A stretch of 46,323 bases of DNA from Flavobacteriales bacterium (GTDB lineage Bacteria; Bacteroidota; Bacteroidia; Flavobacteriales; Flavobacteriaceae): the NCBI GenBank assembly GCA_017302935.1, contig JAFLBT010000004.1, positions 1-46,323 of the forward strand, given 5' to 3'. A program made the translations under genes and the position numbers. Shown piece after piece: positions 24,114 through 33,556 of the stretch. The stretch's first letter is position 1. Each line of letters opens with the position of its first letter. Under the pieces are notes generated by a model. The model saw nothing but the letters and a program-made list of their open reading frames with translations. It was not told where the DNA came from and ran no database searches.

Positions 24114-24131
24114 ATTCACTTTTAATTCTTT

Positions 24132-24164
24132 AAAAAGACTGTTTTTAAAAAACAGTCTTTTTTT
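24132..24164 (+). terminator. Rho-independent terminator after the DUF1579 lipoprotein
   Basis: AAAAGACTGTTTTT pairs with AAAAACAGTCTTTT and merges into a T run ending at 24164, about 20 bp after the stop codon. Confidence 0.9.
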
Positions 24165-24190
24165 GTTTACAACTTCGTGAATAACTATAC

Positions 24191-24221
24191 TTTGAAACTA
24201 CCTTTTTTCAACGTAAATTTG
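24191..24221 (+). promoter_or_regulatory. Promoter of purL
   Basis: TTTG (24191-24194), exactly 19 nt, and TAAATTTG (24214-24221) give a perfect Bacteroidota housekeeping promoter, 28 nt before the purL ATG. I see no purine riboswitch in the short leader. Confidence 0.88.
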
Positions 24222-24249
24222 CACCAACAACAACACAAATATTTTTTAT

Positions 24250-27200
24250 ATGATTCATTTCTTCGGAAACGAAAGTTCAACTGTTTTTGCCGTTCAATCG
24301 CAAAACGAACTTTCGGCTCAGGACATTTCAAAATTAAACTGGCTTTTTGGCAATACAAATAAAATAGAAAAATCCGTTGTTACGGATTTTTTTGTTGGAC
24401 CTCGTGCCGCTATGATCACCCCTTGGAGCACCAATGCTGTGGAAATTACGCAAAATATGGGAATTCATGGTATCATTCGCATAGAAGAATTTCATAAAGT
24501 TGAAAGCAATCACTCCGATTTTGATCCGATGTTATTTCAAAAATATACGGAATTACATCAAGACATTTTCACCATCAACATTCAACCCGAAGCCATCAAA
24601 GAAATTGAAGATATCGCAGCTTACAATAAACAAGAAGGATTGGCATTAAGCGAAGAAGAAGTCAATTATTTAAACACGTTAGCAATAAAACTCAAACGCA
24701 ATTTAACGGATTCTGAAGTTTTTGGTTTCTCACAAGTGAATTCAGAACATTGCCGTCACAAAATTTTCAATGGAACTTTTGTGATTGATGGTGAGGAAAA
24801 ACCTTCTTCTCTTTTCAAATTAATCAAAAAAACATCTGCCGAAAATCCGAACGATATTGTTTCGGCATACAAAGATAATGTCGCCTTTATCAAAGGTCCA
24901 AAAGTGGAACAATTTGCTCCCAAAAGTGCCGATAAACCTGATTTTTATCAAACCAAAGAATTTGATTCGGTTATTTCCTTAAAAGCTGAAACGCATAATT
25001 TTCCAACAACAGTAGAACCTTTCAACGGTGCAGCAACCGGTTCGGGTGGAGAAATCAGAGACCGACTTGCCGGTGGACAAGGTTCACTTCCGTTAGCCGG
25101 AACTGCGGTTTACATGACTTCTTATTCTCGTTTGGAAGAAACTCGTCCGTGGGAAAATGCCATGGAAGAACGTAAATGGCTGTATCAAACCCCAATGGAT
25201 ATTTTAATCAAAGCGTCAAACGGTGCTTCAGATTTTGGTAATAAATTCGGACAACCGTTAATCACAGGTTCAGTTTTAACTTTTGAACACGAAGAAGATG
25301 CCCGAAAATTAGGCTTCGATAAAGTAATCATGTTGGCAGGTGGAATTGGCTACGGAAAAGCCAATCAAGCCCAAAAACACGAACCAAAAACCGGAGATCA
25401 AATTGTGATTTTAGGTGGTGAAAATTACCGAATCGGAATGGGTGGAGCTGCCGTTTCATCAGCCGATACTGGTGCTTTTGGATCTGGAATCGAATTAAAT
25501 GCTATCCAACGTTCTAATCCTGAAATGCAAAAAAGAGCCGCCAATGCCATTCGTGGTTTGGTGGAAAGTGATGAAAATCCGATTGTTTCCATTCACGATC
25601 ACGGTGCGGGCGGACACTTAAACTGTTTATCTGAATTAGTAGAAGCTACCGGTGGATTAATCGATTTGGATAAATTGCCTGTGGGCGACCCTACTCTATC
25701 TGCCAAAGAAATTATTGGCAACGAAAGTCAGGAACGAATGGGATTGGTTATCGGTCAAAAAAACATTGAAACCTTGCAACGCATTGCCGAAAGAGAACGT
25801 TCTCCTATGTATCAGGTGGGAAAAGTTACTGGCGATCATCGTTTTACATTCGAATCAAAAACTACCGGAGCCAAACCTATGGATTTTGAATTGGCCGATA
25901 TGTTCGGAAGTTCTCCTAAAATGATTATGAAAGATGTTTCGGTAGAACGGAATTTTAGCGAAATCAATTATAAAGAAGCCGATTTTGAAACGTATTTAGA
26001 ACAAGTTTTGCAGTTAGAAGCTGTAGCTTGTAAAGATTGGTTAACCAACAAAGTCGATCGTTGTGTAGGCGGAAAAGTAGCCAAACAACAATGTGCCGGA
26101 CCTATTCAATTGCCGTTGAATAATGTAGGTGTAATGGCGTTGGATTATAAAGGGAAAGAAGGTATTGCAACTTCAATCGGTCATTCACCTGTTTCTGCCT
26201 TAATCGACCCAACAGCCGGAAGTCGAAATGCGATTGGTGAAGCCTTATCCAATATTGTTTTTGCTCCGCTCAAAGAGGGTTTAAAAAGTGTTTCACTTTC
26301 TGCCAATTGGATGTGGGCTTGTAAAAATGAAGGCGAAGATGCTCGCTTGTATGAAGCCGTTGAAGCCTGTTCTGAATTTGCAATCGAATTAGGAATCAAC
26401 ATTCCAACCGGAAAAGATTCTCTTTCCATGAAGCAAAAATATGCGGATACTGAGGTCATTGCTCCGGGAACCGTAATTATTTCTGCTGCCGGAAATTGTA
26501 ATGAAATTACAAAAGTGGTTGAACCCGTTTTTCAAAAAAATGCAGGTTCTATTTACTATATCAATTTGTCGCAAGATGAATTCAAATTGGGTGGTTCATC
26601 CTTTTCACAAATTAGAAATTCGATTGGAAAAGAAACACCAACCATCAAAAACGCAGCTTTTTTCAAAAAAGCATTCAATGTGATTCAGGAATTAATCAAA
26701 AACGATGAAATTGCTGCTGGGCACGATATTGGAAGCGGTGGATTGATTACTACGTTATTAGAAATGTGTTTTGCGGATAATCACTTGGGTGCGAAACTCG
26801 ATTTTTCATCATTTGAAGAAAAAGATTTGCTGAAAATTTTATTTGCTGAAAATATCGGAATTGTGCTTCAAGCAAATGATGACAGCGTTTTTGAATCATT
26901 CTTGAAGGAAGAAAATATCACTTTCTACAAATTAGGAAAAGTAACCGATTCGAATAGTTTAGCGATAGGAAATTATTCGTTAGACATTGAAAAATACAGA
27001 GATAGTTGGTTTAAAACGTCTTATTTATTAGATCAAAAACAAACCAAAAACGGTAAAGCGGCAACTCGCTTTATAAATTATAAAAATCAACCGTTAAAGT
27101 ATCAATTTCCATCTCATTTTAATGGTAAAAAACCGGAGATTGATGCATCAAAACCAAGACCAAAAGCAGCCATAATTCGTGAAAAAGGTAGTAATTCTGA

Positions 27201-27906
27201 ACGCGAAATGGCCAACGCTATGTATCTGGCCGGATTTGATGTAAAAGATGTACACATGACCGATTTAATTTCGGGTCGCGAAAACTTGGAAGACATTCAG
27301 TTTATTGGAGCTGTGGGTGGGTTTTCCAATTCAGATGTATTGGGTTCTGCCAAAGGTTGGGCAGGAGCCTTTTTATACAACGAAAAAGCAAAAACAGCAT
27401 TGGATAATTTCTTCAAACGAGAAGATACTTTATCCGTAGGAATTTGCAATGGTTGTCAGTTGTTTATGGAATTAGAAGTCATCAATCCGGAACATGAAAT
27501 TCACGGAAAAATGCACCACAACGACAGTCATAAACACGAAAGCGGATTTACTTCTGTCAAAATCCAAGAAAATAATTCGGTGATGCTTTCCACATTGGCA
27601 GGTTCAACTTTAGGCGTTTGGATTTCGCATGGCGAAGGAAAATTCAAGTTGCCGTATGAAGAAAGTCAATATCATATCGTAGCCAAATATGGTTATGAAA
27701 ATTATCCTGCCAATCCGAATGGTTCCGATTTCAACACAGCCATGATGTGTGATAAAACGGGTCGTCATTTGGTAATGATGCCTCACATTGAGCGTTCCAC
27801 TTTCCCCTGGAATTGGGCACATTATCCAAAAGACAGAAATGATGAAGTTTCGCCATGGTTGGAAGCTTTTGTAAATGCTAGAAAATGGATTATGAATATT
27901 AAGTAA
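24250..27906 (+). CDS. purL: Phosphoribosylformylglycinamidine synthase
   Basis: A 1218-residue large-type PurL, which converts FGAR to FGAM with ATP and glutamine in purine synthesis. It carries the N-terminal domain, the two synthase halves (QVNSEHCRHKIFNG, the metal/ATP segment LKAETHNFPTTVEPFNGAATGSGG split across that region, and DHGAGGHLNCLSELVEA) and a C-terminal glutaminase domain (GICNGCQLF, near residue 1067, with a closing HGEGKF). Length is about that of the fused enterobacterial enzyme, so no separate PurQ/PurS is needed. Single-gene unit with its own promoter. Confidence 0.96.
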   Translation: MIHFFGNESSTVFAVQSQNELSAQDISKLNWLFGNTNKIEKSVVTDFFVGPRAAMITPWSTNAVEITQNMGIHGIIRIEEFHKVESNHSDFDPMLFQKYTELHQDIFTINIQPEAIKEIEDIAAYNKQEGLALSEEEVNYLNTLAIKLKRNLTDSEVFGFSQVNSEHCRHKIFNGTFVIDGEEKPSSLFKLIKKTSAENPNDIVSAYKDNVAFIKGPKVEQFAPKSADKPDFYQTKEFDSVISLKAETHNFPTTVEPFNGAATGSGGEIRDRLAGGQGSLPLAGTAVYMTSYSRLEETRPWENAMEERKWLYQTPMDILIKASNGASDFGNKFGQPLITGSVLTFEHEEDARKLGFDKVIMLAGGIGYGKANQAQKHEPKTGDQIVILGGENYRIGMGGAAVSSADTGAFGSGIELNAIQRSNPEMQKRAANAIRGLVESDENPIVSIHDHGAGGHLNCLSELVEATGGLIDLDKLPVGDPTLSAKEIIGNESQERMGLVIGQKNIETLQRIAERERSPMYQVGKVTGDHRFTFESKTTGAKPMDFELADMFGSSPKMIMKDVSVERNFSEINYKEADFETYLEQVLQLEAVACKDWLTNKVDRCVGGKVAKQQCAGPIQLPLNNVGVMALDYKGKEGIATSIGHSPVSALIDPTAGSRNAIGEALSNIVFAPLKEGLKSVSLSANWMWACKNEGEDARLYEAVEACSEFAIELGINIPTGKDSLSMKQKYADTEVIAPGTVIISAAGNCNEITKVVEPVFQKNAGSIYYINLSQDEFKLGGSSFSQIRNSIGKETPTIKNAAFFKKAFNVIQELIKNDEIAAGHDIGSGGLITTLLEMCFADNHLGAKLDFSSFEEKDLLKILFAENIGIVLQANDDSVFESFLKEENITFYKLGKVTDSNSLAIGNYSLDIEKYRDSWFKTSYLLDQKQTKNGKAATRFINYKNQPLKYQFPSHFNGKKPEIDASKPRPKAAIIREKGSNSEREMANAMYLAGFDVKDVHMTDLISGRENLEDIQFIGAVGGFSNSDVLGSAKGWAGAFLYNEKAKTALDNFFKREDTLSVGICNGCQLFMELEVINPEHEIHGKMHHNDSHKHESGFTSVKIQENNSVMLSTLAGSTLGVWISHGEGKFKLPYEESQYHIVAKYGYENYPANPNGSDFNTAMMCDKTGRHLVMMPHIERSTFPWNWAHYPKDRNDEVSPWLEAFVNARKWIMNIK

Positions 27907-27969
27907 TTATTAAGTTTTTGTAAATTTATTATACTTAAAATTTCATATTTTTGGTTTTTTAACATTTTT

Positions 27970-29904
27970 ATGAAATTAATTACTTTTCTAAAACCAATTT
28001 TGGTTTTTATCTGCTTAGGTTTAATTATTTTAAATCTTAGCAGATTTTTTTTGTTTATCACTCATTTGGAACGTGTTACTGATGTAGAATCCTACGGACA
28101 ATTATTTTTAATCGGATTGCGATTTGATATTATTCTGTTGAGTTATCTTTCAATTGTACCTTTTTTATTATTGATGATTACTTCAAAAAAATGGTTTCAA
28201 GGTGTGGTTAAACTACTATCGTATTACTTTTTAGTTTTTTTACTTTTACTTTTATTTATCGAATTAGCTACACCAGATTTTGTAAAACAATATGACACCC
28301 GACCCAACCGAATCTTTCTTGATTACTTAATTTATCCCAAAGAAGTAATGGGAACATTGGTAAATGGCTACCGAACTTCAATAATTATTACTTTTATTAC
28401 TCTTGGAATTGCCATTTTTTTGGGACTTAAGTTCAGAAAAAAATTATTTTACACAACCGCTCAAAATTACAAAGAGCGATTAATTGTATTTCCAGTTATC
28501 GCATTTTTATTGGTTTTTGGAGCTCGTTCAAGTTTAACGTCCAAACGACCAATCAATGCAAGTAATGCTGTGTTTTCTACCGATCAAATGGTCAATTCAT
28601 TGGCATTAAATTCATTATACACTATTGGTTTTGCGGCTTATTCAATTAAGGATGAAGAAAACATCATAAAAATGTATGGTAAAATGTCTATTGATGAAGC
28701 GGTAAGTCGTGTTCAAAAATATACTGATTTTAATCCAAAAAAAATAAAAAGTAATGATTATGATTTTTTTCATCCAACATCAGTTATTAGTGACAACAAT
28801 CAAAAATACAACGTTGTAATCTTTTTGCAAGAAAGTTTAGGAGCTGAGTATGTTGGTGCTCTAGGAGGGTTACCGCTAACACCTGAATTGGATAAATTAA
28901 CTCATGAAGGACTTCTTTTTACCAATTTATATTGTACTGGCACTCGAAGTGTGAGAGGAATTGAAGCGGTTGTAAGTGGCTTCATGCCCACTCCATCAGA
29001 AAGTGTAGTTAAATTAAGTAATGCTCAAAATGACTTTTTCACACTTGCATCAATCTTTAAAAGAGAAGGATTTGATACCAGTTTTATTTATGGCGGAATG
29101 GCTAATTTTGACAATATGGCTTCCTTTTTTAGCGGAAATGGATTTGAAAATATCATCGATGAAACCGATTTTGATGCAGATGGCAAAAAATATGCATTCA
29201 AAGGGACTTGGGGTTATTCAGATGAAGATTTGGTTACTAAAGCCAATGATTATTTCAAAACGTTAGGCGATAAACCATTTTTCTCTCTACTTTTTTCAAC
29301 ATCCAATCACGATCCTTTTGAATTTCCTGATAATCGGATTGAATTGTATGATAAAAAGAAAAATACAGTAAACAATGCAATAAAGTATGCCGACTTTAGT
29401 ATTGGAAAATTTTTAGCATTAGCAAAAAAAGAAGCATATTTCAAGAATACTATTTTCGTTATTATTTCTGACCATAATACGCGTACCTACGGAAATAATT
29501 TAGTCCCAATAAAAAAATTCAGAATTCCAGCTTTACTTATTGGACCAAATATTCCGAAAGGTCAACGATATAAAGAACAAGCTAGTCAAATTGATATTCC
29601 AACTACTATTTTAGGCTACTGTGGGATGAAAAATGAAACGCCAATGTTAGGAAGAAATTTAACTCAAGATAAAGTATTAAAACCACGAAGTTTGATGCAA
29701 TTTCATGATAATTTTGGCTTTAGAGTAGAAAATGATTTGGTAATCTTGATGCCAAAAGCAGAACCCAAACAATTTAAAGTAGAAAAAGATAGTCTATTAC
29801 TGCCCAATAAACTTAATAAAGAGCTAGCCAATGATGCTCTAGCACACTTGATTATAGCTGATTTTCTCTATAAATCAAAAAAGTATAGCACAAGTAAAAA
29901 ATAA
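27970..29904 (+). CDS. LTA-synthase-family sulfatase-fold membrane protein
   Basis: 644 residues. The first ~190 hold about five membrane segments; the rest is an alkaline-phosphatase/sulfatase-fold domain outside the membrane (VVIFLQESLGAEYVG, LYCTGTRSVRGIEA, FFSLLFSTSNHDPFEFP, FVIISDHNTRTYG). Relatives transfer phosphoglycerol or phosphoethanolamine to envelope polymers. In the nucleophile segment the usual Thr of GTRTVRG appears as Ser327, with Thr325 nearby. As this is a Gram-negative organism without lipoteichoic acid, the acceptor is probably a lipid or glycan. TATTTTTG at 27946-27953 may be its -7 element. Confidence 0.85.
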   Translation: MKLITFLKPILVFICLGLIILNLSRFFLFITHLERVTDVESYGQLFLIGLRFDIILLSYLSIVPFLLLMITSKKWFQGVVKLLSYYFLVFLLLLLFIELATPDFVKQYDTRPNRIFLDYLIYPKEVMGTLVNGYRTSIIITFITLGIAIFLGLKFRKKLFYTTAQNYKERLIVFPVIAFLLVFGARSSLTSKRPINASNAVFSTDQMVNSLALNSLYTIGFAAYSIKDEENIIKMYGKMSIDEAVSRVQKYTDFNPKKIKSNDYDFFHPTSVISDNNQKYNVVIFLQESLGAEYVGALGGLPLTPELDKLTHEGLLFTNLYCTGTRSVRGIEAVVSGFMPTPSESVVKLSNAQNDFFTLASIFKREGFDTSFIYGGMANFDNMASFFSGNGFENIIDETDFDADGKKYAFKGTWGYSDEDLVTKANDYFKTLGDKPFFSLLFSTSNHDPFEFPDNRIELYDKKKNTVNNAIKYADFSIGKFLALAKKEAYFKNTIFVIISDHNTRTYGNNLVPIKKFRIPALLIGPNIPKGQRYKEQASQIDIPTTILGYCGMKNETPMLGRNLTQDKVLKPRSLMQFHDNFGFRVENDLVILMPKAEPKQFKVEKDSLLLPNKLNKELANDALAHLIIADFLYKSKKYSTSKK

Positions 29905-29928
29905 ATTCGAATATGAATCAATAAAAAT

Positions 29929-29960
29929 CAAGGAGTTGACAATTTTTAACTCCTTTTTTT
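29929..29960 (+). terminator. Rho-independent terminator after the sulfatase-like gene
   Basis: AAGGAGTT (29930-29937) pairs with AACTCCTT (29948-29955) around a 10-nt loop, followed by T to 29960. Confidence 0.88.
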
Positions 29961-29970
29961 ATTAAAATGG

Positions 29971-30000
29971 TTTGAAAATCATTGTTTTTTCTCTAATTTG
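29971..30000 (+). promoter_or_regulatory. Probable promoter of the acyl-CoA synthetase gene
   Basis: TTTG (29971-29974), a 19-nt spacer and TAATTTG (29994-30000), one base short of TANNTTTG, lie 19 nt before the ATG at 30020. Confidence 0.55.
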
Positions 30001-30019
30001 CATAAAATTCTATAAAAAG

Positions 30020-31795
30020 ATGATTTCAATAACCCGCCTTTTTGATTTTCCCTATTATCAACTGGAAAAAAACAACATTCCAGACTGTTTAGTCACCAAA
30101 TACAATGGTGAATGGGTAAAAACTTCTACACAAGAATACATCGATAAATCGAATGCAATTTCAAGAGCTTTTATTCGGTTAGGAGTTCAAAAAAATGATA
30201 AAATAGCTTTAATATCTTCAACTAATCGAACGGAATGGAATATTTTTGACATTGGTTCGTTGCAAGTAGGAGCTCAAACGGTACCTATTTATCCAACTAT
30301 CGCTTCAGAAGATTACGAATATATTTTAAATCATTCTGAATCGAGTTATTGCATCGTTTCAGATCAAGTTGTTTATGATAAATTAATTGCAATAAAAAAT
30401 AATGTCCCAACATTAAAAGATATTTTTTCTTTTGATGAAATTTCAGGTTGTAAAAACTGGAAGGAATTATTAGCATTAGGCTCAGATACTTCTAATCAAG
30501 ATGTGGTGGAAGACCGTAAAAACAATGTAAAACCAGAAGAATTAGCGACTATCATTTACACATCCGGAACTACAGGAAGGCCCAAAGGTGTTATGCTTTC
30601 TCATCACAATATTGTTTCCAATGTTTTAGATAGTGCTCCTAGAATTCCTTTTAAAGAAGGCACGAGTACTGCTTTGAGTTTTTTACCAATTTGTCATATT
30701 TTTGAGAGGGTAATTTTATACATCTATCAATACTATTCGGTATCCGTATATTTTGCTGAAAGTATAGAAAAATTGACCGACAACCTCAAAGAAGTTCATC
30801 CAAATGTAATGACTGTAGTTCCACGTTTGTTGGAAAAAGTATATGACAAAATTTATGGAAAAGGTGCAGAATTGACCGGTATCAAAAAAATGCTTTTTTT
30901 CTGGGCGATTAATCTTGGATTACGTTATAAACCTTATGGTGAAAACGGTTGGTGGTATGAAAAACAACTAGGTATTGCAAGAAAATTAATTTTCAGTAAA
31001 TGGAAAGAAGCTCTAGGTGGAAAATTAGATGTTATGGTTTCAGGAAGTGCAGCTCTTCAACCTCGCTTAGCTAGAGTATTTGCTGCTGCAGGAATTCCAG
31101 TGATGGAAGGTTATGGTTTGACCGAAACATCTCCGGTTATATCTGTAAACGATATGCGAAACGGACTATTTAGAATTGGTACCGTTGGAAAATTAATAAA
31201 AGGAGTAGAAGTAAAAATTGCGGAAGACGGAGAAATTCTTTGTAAAGGACCAAATGTGATGATGGGTTATTACAAAGACCAAAATTTAACAAACGAAGTC
31301 ATTAAAGACGGTTATTTTCATACGGGAGATATTGGCGAATTTGATAAGGATGGTTTTTTGAAAATTACCGATCGTAAAAAAGAGATGTTTAAAACCTCCG
31401 GTGGCAAATATATTGCCCCTCAATTGATTGAAAATCGTTTAAAACAATCTTTCTTTATAGAACAGGCAATGGTAATTGGTGATGGTGAAAAAATGCCCGC
31501 AGCTTTTATTCAACCTAATTTTGATTTTGTAAGAGAATGGGCAAAAAGACACCATGTTGATTTAACAGAATCAAATGATGAACTTGTTAAAAATCCTAAA
31601 GTGATTGAACGATTTCAAGAAGAAGTGAATGAAGCCAATGAAAAATTTGGAAATTGGGAAAAAATCAAACGATTTGAGTTAACTCCTGATGTTTGGTCAA
31701 TTGATGGAGGTCACCTCACACCTACCATGAAACTGAAACGGAAAATTGTAAAAGAAAAATACCAACATCTTTACGAAAAAATTTATAGAGAGTAA
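30020..31795 (+). CDS. Long-chain fatty acid-CoA ligase (AMP-forming)
   Basis: 591 residues of the long-chain acyl-CoA synthetase group. IIYTSGTTGRPKGVMLSHHN is the phosphate-binding loop, EGYGLTETSPV the central motif, DGYFHTGDIGEFDKDGFLKITDRKKE the hinge region, and the C-terminus LTPTMKLKRKIV carries the catalytic Lys. It activates fatty acids for lipid synthesis or beta-oxidation. The ATG at 30020 (MISITRLFDF) is chosen over a TTG at 29972, which overlaps the promoter. Convergent with the RluD-type gene, 5 bp apart. Confidence 0.9.
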   Translation: MISITRLFDFPYYQLEKNNIPDCLVTKYNGEWVKTSTQEYIDKSNAISRAFIRLGVQKNDKIALISSTNRTEWNIFDIGSLQVGAQTVPIYPTIASEDYEYILNHSESSYCIVSDQVVYDKLIAIKNNVPTLKDIFSFDEISGCKNWKELLALGSDTSNQDVVEDRKNNVKPEELATIIYTSGTTGRPKGVMLSHHNIVSNVLDSAPRIPFKEGTSTALSFLPICHIFERVILYIYQYYSVSVYFAESIEKLTDNLKEVHPNVMTVVPRLLEKVYDKIYGKGAELTGIKKMLFFWAINLGLRYKPYGENGWWYEKQLGIARKLIFSKWKEALGGKLDVMVSGSAALQPRLARVFAAAGIPVMEGYGLTETSPVISVNDMRNGLFRIGTVGKLIKGVEVKIAEDGEILCKGPNVMMGYYKDQNLTNEVIKDGYFHTGDIGEFDKDGFLKITDRKKEMFKTSGGKYIAPQLIENRLKQSFFIEQAMVIGDGEKMPAAFIQPNFDFVREWAKRHHVDLTESNDELVKNPKVIERFQEEVNEANEKFGNWEKIKRFELTPDVWSIDGGHLTPTMKLKRKIVKEKYQHLYEKIYRE

Positions 31796-31800
31796 TTTTT

Positions 31801-32844
31801 CTATTCTTCTTCCTGTTGTTGATGGGTTTTAGAATAGTTTCGCCATTTCTCTATGCATTCCATTAAATCAGTCGGAATTTGTGAATCAAAACGCATAAAT
31901 TCCTTTGTAGTAGGATGCTCAAAACCAAGTGTTTTGGCATGTAATGCTTGACGCGGAAGAATTTTAAAACAATTTTCTACAAATTGTTTATATTTTGTAA
32001 ATGTTGTTCCTTTCAAAATTTGATCTCCACCATATCGTTGGTCATTAAATAAAGGATGACCGATATGTTTCATATGGGCACGAATTTGGTGTGTTCTTCC
32101 GGTTTCTAATTTACAGGAAATCAAGGTTACATAACCAAATCGTTCTAGTACTTTATAATGGGTAACAGCTGGTTTTCCATACGCTTCGTCTTGAAAAACT
32201 GCCATTTGCATGCGGTCTTTCAAATGTCTTCCTATAAAACCTCTAATAGTACCTTCTTCTTCTAAAGGATTTCCCCATACTAAAGCAATGTATTCTCTTT
32301 CTGAAGTTTTATCTGCAAATTGTTTGGCCAAATACGCCATAGCATGATCTGTTTTAGCGATAACCAATAAACCAGAAGTGTTTTTATCAATACGATGCAC
32401 CAAACCCGGTCGTTCGGAACTATTCATTGGTAAATTCTCAAAATGAAAAGCCAATGCATTTACTAGTGTTCCGCTATAATTGCCGTGACCGGGATGTACA
32501 ACCATTCCGGCTTCTTTATTTATAACCAACAATTGATCATCTTCATAAATAATATTCAAAGGAATATCTTCCGGTTCCAATAAATATTCATACGGCGGAT
32601 GTGCCATCAAATAACGAATGACATCAAAGGGTTTTACCTTGTAATTTGATTTTACCGCAACTTCATTAACCAAAATATTTCCTTCTGTTGCGGCTTGTTG
32701 AATTTTATTTCGAGTCGTATTTTCAACTACTTGCATCAAATATTTATCAATGCGAACCAATGATTGACCTTTCGGTACTTCAAACCGATGGTGTTCAAAT
32801 AATTCATCCTCTGATTCTAATTCTTCGTTGGAAAATTTATTCAT
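31801..32844 (-). CDS. rluD: RluD-family 23S rRNA pseudouridine synthase
   Basis: 347 residues: an N-terminal S4 RNA-binding domain (RIDKYLMQVVENTTRNKIQQ, 31-50) and an RluA/RluD catalytic domain with Asp153 in VHRIDKNTSGLL. Later motifs ETGRTHQIRAHMKHIGHPL are intact. It isomerises uridines in large-subunit rRNA. The start overlaps the end of the PASTA gene by 8 bp, implying translational coupling. Assignment among RluA/C/D is by similarity of layout only. Confidence 0.88.
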   Translation of the reverse strand: MNKFSNEELESEDELFEHHRFEVPKGQSLVRIDKYLMQVVENTTRNKIQQAATEGNILVNEVAVKSNYKVKPFDVIRYLMAHPPYEYLLEPEDIPLNIIYEDDQLLVINKEAGMVVHPGHGNYSGTLVNALAFHFENLPMNSSERPGLVHRIDKNTSGLLVIAKTDHAMAYLAKQFADKTSEREYIALVWGNPLEEEGTIRGFIGRHLKDRMQMAVFQDEAYGKPAVTHYKVLERFGYVTLISCKLETGRTHQIRAHMKHIGHPLFNDQRYGGDQILKGTTFTKYKQFVENCFKILPRQALHAKTLGFEHPTTKEFMRFDSQIPTDLMECIEKWRNYSKTHQQQEEE

Positions 32845-33451
32845 CGGTAAGTGGTAATTCTTGTTGTTGTAACAAACTGTCTATTTCAGTCTCATCAAAA
32901 GCTACTTTTCCGTCACCCAATACTAAATCAATTTTAGAAGTTTTCATGATTTTTGTTCCTGGTTTCACTTTTTGACCATTATATCGCATTTCTAATACCA
33001 TATCTTTACCCAAATAGGGTTTATACGTTATGCTGCCTACTTCTAAACCAATTGATTTTAAGGTTGGTTCCGCTTGACGGTAGGTTTTTTCAATTAAATC
33101 TGGTAGCATAACAAATGCATAACCATCAGCGTTAATTTTGATATAAACTTTTCTATTTGCTTTTACTTTGGCTCCAGCTTTTGGTTCTTGTTCAACAACG
33201 GAAAATTTTGGAAAATCTTTGTTATAATCTAATGTATCCAATAAAACATATTCTAAATCGAGGTCATCTAATTTATCTTCTACTTGTTCAATTGTCAATT
33301 TTCCTAAATTAGGTACTGTAATTTCTTCACCATGATTAGTAAAATAAGAAAGCATATTAAAGAACAGAAATGCAATGACCAAAACAATAGAAATTGCCGC
33401 AATCATTTGTTTGAAGAAAATTTTACTCGTTAGATAAGCTCTTAGACTCAT
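32837..33451 (-). CDS. PASTA domain membrane protein
   Basis: 204 residues: a short cytoplasmic start, one membrane helix (about 17-38) and two PASTA repeats (EEITVPNLGKLTIEQVEDKL... about 42-110; YAFVMLPDLIEKTYRQAEPTL... about 111-180). PASTA domains bind peptidoglycan fragments; here there is no attached kinase or transpeptidase domain. It is divergent from ddl, so it lies in a cell-wall neighbourhood. TATCTTTG at 33469-33476 (minus strand) is a likely -7 element. Function is unproven. Confidence 0.87.
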   Translation of the reverse strand: MSLRAYLTSKIFFKQMIAAISIVLVIAFLFFNMLSYFTNHGEEITVPNLGKLTIEQVEDKLDDLDLEYVLLDTLDYNKDFPKFSVVEQEPKAGAKVKANRKVYIKINADGYAFVMLPDLIEKTYRQAEPTLKSIGLEVGSITYKPYLGKDMVLEMRYNGQKVKPGTKIMKTSKIDLVLGDGKVAFDETEIDSLLQQQELPLTDE

Positions 33452-33556
33452 GTTTATTTTATTTGTTGCAAAGATATAAAATTATAAACCGTTTTTTGTT
33501 TCAATAAATAATGATAATTTTGTTTATCATAAACCTAACCTTTCAAACGCAATCAA

